Assembly: GCF_036323735.1 (NCBI RefSeq)
Contig: NC_086029.1
Coordinates: 54,341,357 to 54,405,356, forward strand
Source of the DNA: Rattus norvegicus
Taxonomy: Eukaryota; Chordata; Mammalia; Rodentia; Muridae
DNA: 64,000 bases
Direction: 5' to 3'
Positions within the stretch are counted from its first letter, which is position 1; each line of letters starts with the position of its first letter. A model generated the notes under the pieces. That model was given only the letters and a program-made list of their open reading frames with translations. It did not search any database and had not been told where the DNA came from. The position numbers and the translations under genes are program-made. Below are positions 23,061 through 34,560 of this stretch, in pieces.

Positions 23061-24440
23061 TGTGTATGTATGTGTGTGTGTATGTATGTGTGTGTGTGTG
23101 TGGTGTGTGTACGTATGTGTGTGTGTCTGAGAGAGGGGGGGTGAGGGATGGGAAAAGAAAGTAGTGGGAGAGATGTCTGGAATTGGGAGGGGGGCACTTG
23201 GAGAATGGATGACATGGAAACCAAGAGCAGTGGAATCTTCCTGGCATCTATGACTGTCAGACTACTGAGGCTTTAAGTAATAGAGGATACTAAATCTCAA
23301 TTGGCCATCTCTTGTAGCCAGGAAAGTCTTCCAGAGGTGGGACTGGGTTGTTCTCAGTTGAGTTGTTGGCCAAGGAGTACTATGGAGATCCCTAAACAAC
23401 CAAGACTGGTGCTAGGACAGAAGGTTGTTCTTTGAGAACTGACAGTGGGACCCCGTTGCTGAGGACGATATCCACACAGTTCATTGAATGTGGAGAGGTA
23501 AACCTGGTGTCTACATGGAGCCTTTACCCCTATGTTATAGTCTCTTTGGTATGGGAAGGTACTCTGCAGGCTAGCAAAAGAGAAATGTGAAACCCATCCT
23601 GGCTACAAAACCTTTTACCTACCTTTTAGCTACAATATGTCCACTCTGCAAGATGTGCTGGGGGAATGGTGGATCAGAACTTGTAGGAGTGGCCAACCCA
23701 TGATTCATTTAACTTGAGTTCTATTCCACAAGAAGGAGCCCATATCAGACAGTGCTTGGATGGCTAGGAACCAGAAACTGGATAGTGCAGAGACCTAGGA
23801 TCTGGGGTGCCTTGTCCAGTTGTCATCACAGAGGTTTCCTCAGGCAGCAGATGGGAATAGATACAGAGACCCACAGACATTTATTCTGTGGAGAGAGATT
23901 TTAAATTGAAGATCCCCATTGGGACCCTCCCCTTGGAGTTCAGGGAATCCCACAGAAGAGGGGGTAGAAGAATTCTAGGAGGCAGAGGGAATGGAGCACA
24001 GCCTACTGAGAACACTGCCTACCGAGTCTATGAAGCACAGTGCATAGCAGCTCCCAGAGACTGAATCAGCAAGCATGGGGCCTGTATGGGTCTGCACCAG
24101 GTCCTCTGCATATACGTTGGGGCTATTAGCTTGGTGTATTTGTGAGCCTTCTAACAGTAGAGTGGGTGTGTCTCTGACTCTTTAGCCTGCTCTCCAGAAT
24201 CTTTTCCTCCAGTTAGGTTGCCTTATCCAGCTTCAGTGGGAGGTCTCTTCCCTTGCCATAGCTGATTTTGTTTTGCCATTTTTGACTGTCTTTTGGAGGC
24301 CTACTCTTTTCTGATGAGAGGTGGAGGAGGAGTGGATCTGGAGATGAGAGGAGGTTAGGGAAAGCTAGGAGAAGGGAGAGGAAACTGTGGTCAGGATGTA
24401 TGGTATGAGAAAAGAGTCTATCTTAAATTTAAAAAAAAAG
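22350..24440 (+). mobile_element. L1 fragment: ORF2 C-terminus plus 3' UTR, old
   Basis: Contains degenerate L1 ORF2 end phrases such as GGACAAATACTCAAAGCG, TTCATAATAGCCAGAAACTG, GAAGAATGGATAAACAAAATGTGG and ACTTATAAGTGGATATTAGC. These are followed by a long 3' UTR ending in an A-run near 24430. A GT array (23021-23128) lies inside. Many stops; non-functional. Confidence 0.8.
23021..23128 (+). repeat. (GT)n compound microsatellite
   Basis: GT units interrupted by GTAT and GGTGT variants, embedded in the L1 fragment. Confidence 0.95.
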
Positions 24441-24575
24441 GAAACAAATTGCAACTTAAATTTTATGTTTAAAAAACATGGAGAAATTCAAGATAAATCC
24501 GACTAAAACAGAAAAAAAATTGCTATTAAAAGAAAACCTCCATTAATAGAATTAGAAGATTAAATGTCTAATTCT

Positions 24576-25895
24576 TGGTGGACATATTTTTTTTATTAAC
24601 TTGAGTTAATTTCTTATTTACATTTCGAGTGTTTTTTTTTCTTTTTTTTTAAATTTATTTAATACTTAATAATAATTCTTTAGTTTCCGGGCAAACATCC
24701 CCCTCCCCCCCTCCCCTTCCTTATGGGTGTTCCCCTCCCCATCCTCCCCCCTTGCCACCCTCCCCCCAACAATCTAGTTCACTGGGGGTTCAGTCTTAGC
24801 AGGACCCAGGGCTTCCCCTTCCACTGGTGCTCTTACTAGGATATTCATTGCTACCTATGAGGTCAGAGTCCAGGGTCAGTCCATGTATAGTCTTTAGGTA
24901 GTGGCTTAGTCCCTGGAAGCTCTGGTTGCTTGGCATTGTTGTACATATGGGGTCTCGAGCCCCTTCAAGCTCTTCCAGTTCTTTCTCTGATTCCTTCAAC
25001 GGGGGTCCTATTCTCAGTTCAGTGGTTTGCTGCTGGCATTCGCCTCTGTATTTGCTGTATTCTGGCTGTGTCTCTCAGGAGCGATCTACATCCGGCTCCT
25101 GTCGGTCTGCACTTTTTTGCTTCATCCATCTTGTCTAATTGGGTGGCTGTATATGTATGGGCCACATGTGGGGCAGGCTCTGAATGGGTGTTCCTTCAGT
25201 CTCTGTTTTAATCTTTGCCTCTCTCTTCCCTGCCAAGGGTATTCTTGTTCCCCTTTTAGAGAAGGAGTGAAGCATTCACATTTTGATCATCCATCTTGAG
25301 TTTCATTTGTTCTAGGCATCTAGGGTAATTCAAGCATTTGGGCTAATAGCCACTTATCAGTGAGTGCATACCATGTATGTCTTTCTGTGATTGGGTTAGC
25401 TCACTCGAGTGTTATTCCCTTTCCCAGTTTCCGGGCAAACATCCCCCTAATCCCTCCCCCTCCCCTTCTTTATGGGTGTTCCCCTCCACATCCTCCCCCC
25501 ATTGCTGCCCTCCCCCCAACAATCTAGTTCACTGGGGCTTCAGTCTTAGCAGGACCCAGGGCTTCACCTTCCACTGGTGATCTTACTAGGATATGCATTG
25601 CTACCTATGAGGACAGAGTCCAGGGTCAGTCCATGTATATAGTATTTAGGTAGTGGCTTAGTCCCTGGAAGCTCTGGTTGCTTGGCATTGTTGCACATAT
25701 GGGATCTCGAGCCCCTTCAAGCTCTTCCAGTTCTTTCTCTGATTCCTTCAACGGGGGTCCTATTCTCAGTTCAGTGGTTTGCTGCTGGCATTCGCCTCTG
25801 TATTTGCTGTATTCTGGCTGTGTCTCTCAGGAGCGATCTACATCCGGCTCCTGTCTGCCCGTACTTCTTTGCTTCATCCATGGTGGACATATTTT
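24576..25895 (-). mobile_element. L1 3'-end insertion with 15-bp target duplication and internal duplication
   Basis: TGGTGGACATATTTT occurs at 24576-24590 and 25881-25895 as a perfect target-site duplication. Between them lies reverse-oriented rat-type L1. Starting from the poly(A) side (left), it reads 3' UTR, the end of ORF2 up to about 25405, and then a second copy of the 3' UTR (about 25405-25880). Unit 24684-25127 is nearly identical to 25431-25880. The junction at about 25405-25406 fuses ORF2-type sequence to 3' UTR-type sequence. There is no A-tail between the two parts. Non-coding. Confidence 0.85.
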
Positions 25896-27829
25896 TAATC
25901 AATTGGTATCCATTGTATTTTTTTAAATAGTGAAACTATCCTCTTTAATTATAACAGAAACCATAAAGCTAAGTTCATATAATACGCTTTCATAGGTTTC
26001 CTTGAGAAGTGTTTACAAGGCAGCACATTTCTATATTTAGGCGGTTTACAAGCTGGCTGGCTTTTAAAAACTATCTTACAAAGCAGCTTGTGTTCTGAAA
26101 TCCCTGGTTTTATCCAGGCTTATCCCTCAGACTCATGCAGTCTGTTCGGGATTGTGATCAGCAAATGAAGTGAAAATTGAAATGAGGTAACTAGTACATG
26201 CTCTTTGTTTCATATATATTTCCCAGATAACCACGCTTTCCTTTTCCTTGGAGTAAGAACCTACCCAGAAATCTTGTCTCTCCCTCGGAGCAATGAACTA
26301 ACGGGGAACACAGTTCTGTTTCACAAACGGCAGATGTGATGAGACGCAGGCCGACGAACATCCTTGCAGCTCATTCTGAGTGGTCTGATAATTCCCTGGT
26401 GCAGTAAACGCGTTTTTTTTCTAAGTGTTAGACATTTATTACAGGAAGATATACTGCCTGTGTTCCTAGATATTAACAAAAGTTACATTTGATTGGCCAA
26501 CAGTCGCGCATGAATGGCCCTCGTGAGAACGTGGAGAATATGTGGAGTGTGATAGAGGCCCATTCTCCTAGCCTAGATTGCCAAGTGTATCCAGTGAAGC
26601 CTCTGATTTAAAATGGTGGAATGAATACGCTCAGGGGACGCATTCGGCATTGTGAGTGCTGTAATTCAAGGTACGTGAAAAACAGCCATCTCCAAGGAGC
26701 CAGAGGATTGAATTGTAGGGAACAGTGCTGGTATTTCTGTTTCTAAGCTATTTAAAATTTAACAAATTTGACAAATTCACATGCAGAATTTGTTAATATC
26801 ATAAATATAATCCACCTATGACTATGCCAATAGCTATAGATCTTCAACTACTTAGGGTATTAATCTTCTCTATATTTTCAAAATATTACCCTACAAAATA
26901 TCTTTATTAAATCAAGTTTAACAGCCATCAAATATACACTTAAAAATTTAAATTGTAGTCTATTTACCGTTAAATGGGTGAAGTTTAAGATAAATATTAG
27001 CTCGCTTTTGGATTGTACCCTAGAAAAATACAATCTCTGAGAATGTTAGAAAGTATATGTGTCTCAAAATTAGTATGCATATCAGAAAATCCATAATACA
27101 GAAAGAGTCAACTTTTTAGTTCTTTGTACTTAGGAGGGAGAAAGACTTTTTCTAGAAATCTATGTGGCTCATAAGAGGCAAAATCAATATCGCTGTCACT
27201 CACGCAGAAGTTATTCGTTTCTTTAACTGGCATGAATAATTCCAACCACGGTGAAATAGAAGGAGCACACTGAACCGCTTACATGATTTAATGTATTCTC
27301 TTAATTTGTTTTCAGCAATCAAAATATAGGAGACATTTTCTGACTTCCTGCCAAGGGATTTGCTCTAAATTGTGCCTTTTAAATAAAATATCACGCACTG
27401 AATCATGTACACTGCCAATCTGAAAAATGAAGGCAGACCAGAGGGTTTTCTACTGGACAACGTTTACGTAATGCCCACTTGACCTGATTTACTTCTGGCA
27501 TGAAAATGACTGGGGGATGCACACTTTTCATTCAATTCCTTCACATGGCGAGATGTTCAAAAATTCCCCAGTTGTTCATAGGGTGAGAATCTCCCCCGGC
27601 ATGTTCTTCTTTCTCCTTGGATATTTCCCTTTCAGAACAGTGAGCATACCTCCATTACCACAACCACTAAATTGGTTTTTCAACTAGTTTGCCATTCTTT
27701 AATGGCTATACACTTGGGAGGTGGGGGGGGGGTGGGAATTTCTGTTTTCCTTTTTACTGCATAATGGTTAATAAAGTATGTGATACATATAGGCAGCCAA
27801 TGAGCATTATGAAGAAAAGTTAGACAAAT

Positions 27830-28065
27830 GCTGTGGTAGTCTGAGTAAGAGTGTCACCCATAGGCTCATGTATTTAAACATTGGGTCCCAAGCTGGTGGC
27901 ACTGTAGAAGGAATTCTTCCTGCCACCATGCCTGCTGCTTGCTGTCGTGATTCTTTGGCACCCAGGGCTCTTACCCCTCTGGAACTGTAAGACCAAATAA
28001 CTCTTTCTTCTAAAAGGTGCTTTGGTCATTGTCCTACATCACAGTTATAGAGAAGTAATCATTAC
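27830..28065 (-). repeat. Rodent interspersed repeat, related to 3440-3785
   Basis: Shares GTCACCCATAGGCTCATGTA, CCACCATGCCTGCTGCTTGC, CTGGAACTGTAAGACCAAAT and GTGCTTTGGTCATTG phrases with that repeat group. Shorter and diverged. Confidence 0.55.
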
Positions 28066-28490
28066 AAACATAAGTTATGAAACCTATACTTCATCTACAA
28101 AATCCTAAATACTGTTATGGACGACTCAAGGTGAATCTAGTGAATAAAGACTGAGTGAAGTTTAGTTTTTTTCCACTTTGGACTCCATAATATAGGAAAT
28201 TTAATATCTATACAACATGACTGGGAATAGAAGAAGGGGGCTGTTCATGGGACTCTCAACCGTGTGTAGATGGAACCATTTGAAGACGGAAGCTGTCTTA
28301 GGACGATGCTGTCATTTGGCAGGCACTAAGAAATCAGTTATCCTTGAATAACTGCCATAGTCCAGCTTTATTCCCTAGTTTAAAAATATCATTTTTACAA
28401 AATGTGTGTCAAGATGAAATAGTTACAAAATATTTATTCCCGATGGAAAAATTTCCCTTTTAATACACATACCTATGACGCTTATTTATA

Positions 28491-28507
28491 AAGCCAAAAT
28501 TCCCCAA
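28491..28507 (+). repeat. Left target-site duplication of the NLRP retrocopy
   Basis: AAGCCAAAATTCCCCAA, identical to 30665-30681. It is the genomic flank, not part of the NLRP sequence. Confidence 0.93.
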
Positions 28508-30664
28508 AATGCCCAATATCCAAGTAAAAAAAGCCAAGACCAGCTGCAGGGGTTGTGTTTTCTAGCTGCAGAGGACGTGTGGACTAACACATTTGTATTT
28601 AGTGAGGAGGATCTCAGACAGAATGGGATCGTGGACTCTGACATCCCCACACTGCTGGACATTGGAATGCTTGTAAAGATCAGGGAATCTGAAGATTCTT
28701 ACATATTCCTCTACCCATCTGTCCAAGAAGTCTGTGCTGCAATCTTTTATTTGCTAAAGAGCCATGAAGACCACCCTAGTCAATATGTGAAATGTATAGA
28801 TATACTCATCTTTAAGTTTCTAGAGAAAATCAAAACACAGTGGACCCTTTTAGGCTGCTTCATCGTCGGCCTTTTACATGAATTGGAACAAAAAAAACTA
28901 GATGCATTCTTTGGCCACCAGTTGTCCCAGGAAATAAAACATCAGTTCTATCAGTGCTTGGAAACCATAAGAGGCAATGGAGAGCTTCAAGAACAGATAG
29001 ATGGCATGAAGTTGTTTTACTGTCTGTTTGAGATGGAGGATGAAGCCTTCTTAGTACAAGCAATGAACTGTATGGAACAGATTAACTTTGTGGCTAAAGA
29101 TTATTCTGATATTATTGTTGCTGCCCACTGCTTAGAACACTGTTCTACCCTGAAGAAAGTATCCTTTTCAACCCAAAATATCCGGAATGAAGAACAGGAA
29201 TACAGCTATATGGAAAAGCTTCTCACCTACTGGGATCAAATGCGCTCCATATTCATAAGCAATAAGGACATCCAGGAACTCCAAATTAAACAAACTTGTC
29301 TCAGTGAGCCAGCCTTTTCCATCTTTTATAGTCATTGGAAGCACCACAGCGGCACCATTAAAATACTTAAGGCAAATATGGTGCACTTTTTATGGGAAAA
29401 GCACCCACTCTTTGAGTTTATTCAGAATCACAATTTGCAGTGTTTGGACTTCAGCTTCACTTGCCTCTCCCGCACTAATGTGAAACTGTTGTGTGATTTC
29501 TTGAACTAGGCAGAATGCAACGTAGGAAAACTGGTGGTAAAACAGTGTGACCTTTCACCTGATGACTGTCAGAACGTTGCCTTCGTCCTGATGAACAGCA
29601 AGGCCTTGAAAATTTAACTTGGCCTGCAGCAACTTGGACAAAGGGATATACTCACTCTGTAAGGCTCTGTGCCATCCAAACTGTATTCTGGAGAACCTAG
29701 TGTTGGACAACTGTTCCCTCAATGAGCAATGTTGGGACTACCTTTCTGATGCTCTTCGGCAGAACAAAATTCTGGGCCATCTAGATAGCAGCAATAATGA
29801 CCTGAAGGATAAAGGATTGAAGATTCTGTAAGGCCCTGACTCTCCCGAACTGTGTTCTGAAGTCACCATGTATGACACATTGTCTCATCACCTCTAGTGG
29901 CTGCCAGGACCTGGCTGAAGTCTTAAGAAACAACCAGAACCTGAAGGACCTACAAATTTCAAATAATAAGCTAGAAGATGCTGGTGTGAAGCTGCTGTAT
30001 GATGCTATAAAACATCCCAACTGCCACTTAGTGGATCTTGGACTGCATATTAATGACTTTAATAATCCCAGACATATCTGGTTTGTGAGAAAAAGAAAAA
30101 TCACTTCTTATGCACCAGAAGCAGTGTGTAAGCAGAAGCCGAAAACAAGGGTGGAAATTCTGAGGAAGAACATAAACCATGGGTTTATTCTGTCTGCAAA
30201 CATCTTCTAAAAGAAGAGGAAAATCTTTATTTTGTTCTGTTGTATAAAAAAAATTACAGGTCGCTAATGTTCCAATGAGATATGATTTCTTTTTACCCCA
30301 TTCTGATGTGTTTTGCAAGATAGATGTGACTTTTGCTTTGCACTATAGTTTCAGACAGGCCATTTAAAGACAACCATGCTAAAATGACTACCTTGTAATG
30401 ACATTTTTCCCACATTGGTTTCTTAAGCACCCAACAATATGTTAAGTATTTTTAAGTAGTGCTTTGGAATCTCTTAACAGGAGTTTTGCTTTTTGTTGGA
30501 TTAGTGGAACCTTATAGTAGGTCCAGGGAGTAATGTTACTCTAGAAGATTGTTGGGGAAATTTTAATTGGCTATGCACGAAAATCCCTTACTTAAGGGAT
30601 AACAAAAATTGTTGACGTTTTGTTTTGTATTAAAGAGTAACAGCATTATCCCCCCCCCAAAAAA
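28508..30664 (+). pseudogene. Processed (retro)pseudogene of an NLRP gene, NLRP4/9-like
   Basis: The translated sequence matches the C-terminal half of a mammalian NLRP protein, the NACHT/LRR cytosolic family; the reproductive clade acts in oocytes and early embryos. It starts in the NACHT-associated part (LCFLAAEDVWTNTFVFSEED), continues through LLCDFLN and then several leucine-rich repeats (GIYSLCKALCHPNCILENLV; NNKLEDAGVKLLYDAIKHPN). Known NLRP genes split the NACHT-associated part and each LRR into separate exons. Here they are continuous, so the copy is intronless. Breaks: a TAG at 29507-29509, a frameshift near 29608-29615 and another near 29828; the last frame runs to a TAA at 30208-30210. 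A 3' UTR, an ATTAAA signal (30629-30634) and an A-run (30659-30666) follow. A 17-bp direct repeat flanks it. The paralogue assignment is tentative. Confidence 0.92.
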
Positions 30665-30666
30665 AA
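30629..30666 (+). terminator. Retained poly(A) signal and A-tail of the retrocopy
   Basis: ATTAAA at 30629-30634, then 24 nt (ending in a C10 run) before an A-run at 30659-30666 that merges into the right target duplication. This spacing fits an authentic cleavage site of the parent mRNA. Confidence 0.85.
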
Positions 30667-30681
30667 GCCAAAATTCCCCAA
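30665..30681 (+). repeat. Right target-site duplication of the NLRP retrocopy
   Basis: Perfect 17-bp copy of 28491-28507, directly after the A-tail. Confidence 0.93.
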
Positions 30682-30931
30682 GACTCCGAACATTTCAATA
30701 AATGTTAATCAATCATCGTTTACATCTTCTTGAGGCCAAGAGACATGACTGGCTCTATCCCAGTTTAACTGCCCAACTTATATCCAGGAGGTAAATAACA
30801 CCATCTGACTCCAACGGAAGTTTATAGAAAACACTCCTCTTCAGGCTGTGGATGGTAAAATAATTATCTAGCACATGCAACATCCTGAGTACTGCAAAGA
30901 AAGGAAAAAGTCAGCAAGCAAAAAGTCCTCT
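30682..30931 (-). other. Gabrr3: Gabrr3 3' UTR, proximal part
   Basis: The 250 bp between the Gabrr3 stop codon and the retrocopy. On the minus strand I find no AATAAA or ATTAAA here. The nearest minus-strand AATAAA motifs are inside the retrocopy at 30226-30231 and 30184-30189. Confidence 0.6.
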
Positions 30932-31231
30932 TCACACATATATACCCCAGTAAAACAAATTAAATATTATGTAAACAACGGGGAAGACAATTCTAGAGTA
31001 GGTATCAATGACGTGGTTATTTTCCAGGATGATTCTACCAACATTTCCTCCCAGGGATTTTCTCTTTATCTGAGATGAATCTGCACAGGGACTTCCTGTG
31101 AACTTTGTTCTCATGGAGTCCTCTTCAGAGTGTAGAAAGAAGGAAGTCTGGTCCACGTCAGTCTCACCGTCATGATAGCAGCCATCGAAGGCCATGGCTT
31201 GAACTGCATCAATATTGTACATTCCAGATAT
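30932..31231 (-). CDS. Gabrr3: Gabrr3 last exon (M3-M4 loop, M4, stop)
   Basis: Coding part of the terminal exon: 100 codons including TGA at 30932-30934. The acceptor TTTTGACAG|ATATCTGG is phase 0 with the preceding exon. The peptide begins ISGMYNIDAVQAMAFDGCY, carries an acidic/serine-rich cytoplasmic loop with SSQIKRKSLGGNVG (a basic possible phosphosite patch), and ends in M4, VIDTYSRIVFPVVYIIFNLF then YWGIYV. The C-terminus fits the rho-subunit pattern with M4 at the very end. Confidence 0.96.
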   Translation of the reverse strand: MSGMYNIDAVQAMAFDGCYHDGETDVDQTSFFLHSEEDSMRTKFTGSPCADSSQIKRKSLGGNVGRIILENNHVIDTYSRIVFPVVYIIFNLFYWGIYV

Positions 31232-32441
31232 CTGTCAAAAGGACTTTTCTTTAGTCAGGCTCAAATACTATTTTATGAATAGGAACTATAGAAAAGTACA
31301 AGTCAGATATTAAACAATTTCCAAAAATGTTCAGCTTGTCTTGGTTGTTATAAAGAGTAGAATTCTAGTTTTGCTTCTGGCATCTGACTTAGAAATCATT
31401 TTAATAATAAGCAGGAAACATTGTCTTACAGACCCTGATTTATAAGGTGGTTTATATTTAATTCCACGAGCTATTTAGGTATCATACAATTAAATGTTAA
31501 TAAGTATAATGCCAATAATTTCTAATCTAGCCCTGAACTGATAGACAGTTGTCCCAGATTATTGCATTGCTCTTTGTTCTGAGTAACATGAACAGCCTGC
31601 CATGGCCTTAGGAGTCATGACTGAGTATGAATTATTATGTCATAGGCTTCTTAGATTTGCTTTGCAACTTATTTTTTCTCTGAGAGAGAACATAATAACA
31701 CACAGACCTATGTTTTTTGTTTTAGTTTCCGGTGAAATGAGACAGGTCTTCCTATTTTTGCCAACAAACAAACAACACCCTTCCCCCAAAAACAAGAAAA
31801 AAAACCCTTCTAATTGATGCTAACAAAGCCAGACTAACTACAAAGAAATTGCCTTATTTTTTTGAAGCAGTAAATTATTAATGACTTCTATAGCAACTGC
31901 GCCTGATTGAATCTATACTGGTTTTTCTTTTGAGTTTTACATTTGGCTATAGTCACTCTCATTAGCATCAAGTAGAGTGTAGGAAGCAGCTGTTAGCAAT
32001 TGCTTTTGGAGAAAATAAAGTCCTTCTTGATCTTTAGGGAAGCTGAAAAATGAACAAAAATGGAGAGACTTTTCTAGATGAAATTATTCAGAATTCAAAC
32101 CACAATCTGCAGAGCAAAATCTATTCAAAATGCCTACTTGGTTCATAGCAATTTAAAACTATATTATTTTTCCAAATCAAGAAGACACGGTGACTATTAT
32201 TCTGTGCAGTCCGTTAATAAATCAGTGGGGACCCACACTTTTGAATTACATCGCCCTTCTATGTTTTGTAGAATAGAAAAGTTCTGTAATAAGTGGAATA
32301 TACACAAAATAAATATGCAAGAACTTAAGACTGACTAGCCTCAGATAGCCAATAATATTCAACCGTAAGTTCAAGTATTTAAAAGCTACTGTATCGTTCA
32401 GTGGATTCTCTCGTATCCAGAATGCTATGGGGTCATCTCAT

Positions 32442-32566
32442 CTGCTGTACTTTTTTTTTTTTTTTTGGTTCTTTTTTTCGGAGCTGGGGACCGAACCCAG
32501 GGCCTTGCGCTTCCTAGGTAAGCGCTCTACCACTGAGCTAAATCCCCAGCCCCCTGCTGTACTTTT
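32442..32566 (-). mobile_element. ID SINE, minus strand, with 13-bp target duplication
   Basis: CTGCTGTACTTTT at 32442-32454 and 32554-32566 flanks a reverse-oriented ID element (box B and A seen as GGACCGAACC and CGCTCTACCACTGAGCTA). The poly(A) tail is the T-run at the left. It lies in the sense orientation of Gabrr3. Confidence 0.95.
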
Positions 32567-32979
32567 TAATCTGAATATATGCTATCTGTAGTCTTACGAA
32601 AACTAATCTTTACAGAACAGGAGAATTCCTTTCTTTTTCCATATTGACAATCTAGAATTAACCCTGTGATCAAATCTTAGACACCACAATTTACCAAAAT
32701 CTAATGTTTCTACAGGTTTGTAAGTGAGCTGTCTGCTAGAAACAGATTTAGAAATAGGTCTTATTTACTGTCTCCAGAGCCCGGATAGGCACGCAACTGA
32801 GCCATGTCCTATCTGGATACAGAGCTGAGTATTATAGACTGGGTTCTGGAATCTGGAATGAGGAAAAAACTCTTTCCTTTCTGGGCTTAGTTCAACACTA
32901 AGGAGAATTTTTAAAAAGTATTATTTGTGATGTTTTCTTTGTTTCTGGCCTTTAGTGGCTGGCTAAGGTGTGCACATAT

Positions 32980-32984
32980 GTCTG

Positions 32985-33027
<43 letters not shown>

Positions 33028-33048
33028 GTGTATGTGTGTGTGTGTGTG
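32980..33048 (+). repeat. (TCTG)n(TC)n(GT)n compound microsatellite
   Basis: TCTG units pass into TC, then GT dinucleotides. Confidence 0.93.
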
Positions 33049-33585
33049 ATGATAGTGAGGTTGATGTTTGTACAGTTGGGTTTGTGGTGGTGGTAGAGGT
33101 GGTCATGATGGTAGAAAACTTCAAAACAAAACTGGGAAGAAGAGATAAAGTCTCATCACCCTCCATAAGGTAACAATCTATGGACAGCATATTGTAACCT
33201 TAAACAAATGTACATGAAGCATAGGTGCACCAAATTGCATAAAATATTGCCACTTGTTATAAAGCCTCAGATTAATCCTAACATCATAAAAGTGGGGGAG
33301 TTTCCATATATGACTATCACAAATAGATAGATCATCGAGACACAACAAAACCCAAAATAAAAACTACAGAGAAACATTGGGGTGAAAAGAAAGAGCAAAA
33401 CAAATGTACCTAGCAAATATCTATAACATTCCACCTACACACTAAGGGTTATACATTATTTTTTTGTAGCCCATGAAACTTTCTTGAAAGTAAACCACAT
33501 ATGAAATCATAAAGCTAGTTTTTTAGTCATGATTCTCCAAAAAAAAAACCAACAACCCAGAATTTATAGAATGATTTTATCTGTT

Positions 33586-33591
33586 TATCTA

Positions 33592-33644
<53 letters not shown>

Positions 33645-33648
33645 TATC
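33586..33648 (+). repeat. (CTAT)n microsatellite
   Basis: CTGT units lead into about 11 CTAT units. An AT-rich, TATATACATA-type palindromic stretch follows at 33685-33775. Confidence 0.95.
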
Positions 33649-34560
33649 TCTCTATTATCAGCATCTATATTTTATCAGCATGCCTTTGTATATATATACA
33701 TACATATGTATATACATATATAAATTCCCTTCACATGCATGTATATGTCTATACATATACATAAACATATATATCAAGGGGATTTATTAGAATGGTTATG
33801 ATCCATCTAATCCACCAATGCTGCCTACCCACAGAAGTTTTGAGAAACCAGTAGAATGTGTGACACAGATTAAAGGTAGATCTTCCTGCTTCAAAAGAAC
33901 TGGATTCAAAGTGGGCCTTTCCACATCAACTTATTTAATCAAGGAAAAAATCCCTCACAGCTATCCCCAGCTGCTTGGGTTTTAGTTAATTCCAGGTGTA
34001 GTCAGACTGATAACACATCTTGACTGTATAGAAAATTTGAAATTTCTGCATTCTATCTTATCACAATAGAACAGAGGCAAATACTAACATCAAAAGAAAA
34101 TACAGAAAGCACATAAACAGAGAGATTATACAACCTCCTATTTGTAAATGAGTCACTGAAGAAACTAATAAGGGCCATTTAAAAAATTCTAGATTCAAGT
34201 GAAAATGAACAAAACACACCCAACTCTATGGGAAACAACGAAGGCAGTCCTGAGTAATGTTTACATCCCTAAGTGCTGACATAAGTAAATAGTATTTAAA
34301 AGAACTAACTTAATGATGGACCATAAAGTCTTAAATTCAAGGAAAAGATAAAATCAAGAAATAGTAGGTGGGGGAGAAATAACTAACAACACAGCAGAAT
34401 TAAATTAAATCTATGTTCCACTAAAATAAAAAAAATCTAGAAGAAAGGAATGAAGCTAACACTAGAAGATAGAAAAGATTCCCCATGTGCATGGGAAATG
34501 AATATTATAATAATGGCCTCCTATCAAGGCAGTCTACAAGTTCACTGCAATGTCCATGTC

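Larger units (their letters stand above)
12600..28490. other. Intergenic region between Riox2 and the NLRP retrocopy
   Basis: About 15.9 kb without a recognisable functional gene. It holds L1 remnants (12840-13010, 20090-21110, 22350-24440, 24591-25880), SINEs, an interspersed repeat at 18305-18670, and GT, AAT and mixed GT microsatellites. The stretches 13,330-14,880, 15,140-15,700, 15,780-17,100, 17,450-18,300, 18,900-20,080 and 25,900-27,830 show nothing I can name. Confidence 0.7.

Noticed and set aside
24926..25930. Repeated open frames suggesting a duplicated small gene
   Set aside because: They are the antisense of duplicated L1 3' UTR sequence within one insertion.
28475..29509. 344-codon open frame as a functional NLRP gene
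   Set aside because: Its first codons are target-site sequence. It lacks the Pyrin domain and NACHT Walker motifs, ends at a TAG inside the LRRs, and sits within a retrocopy with later frameshifts.
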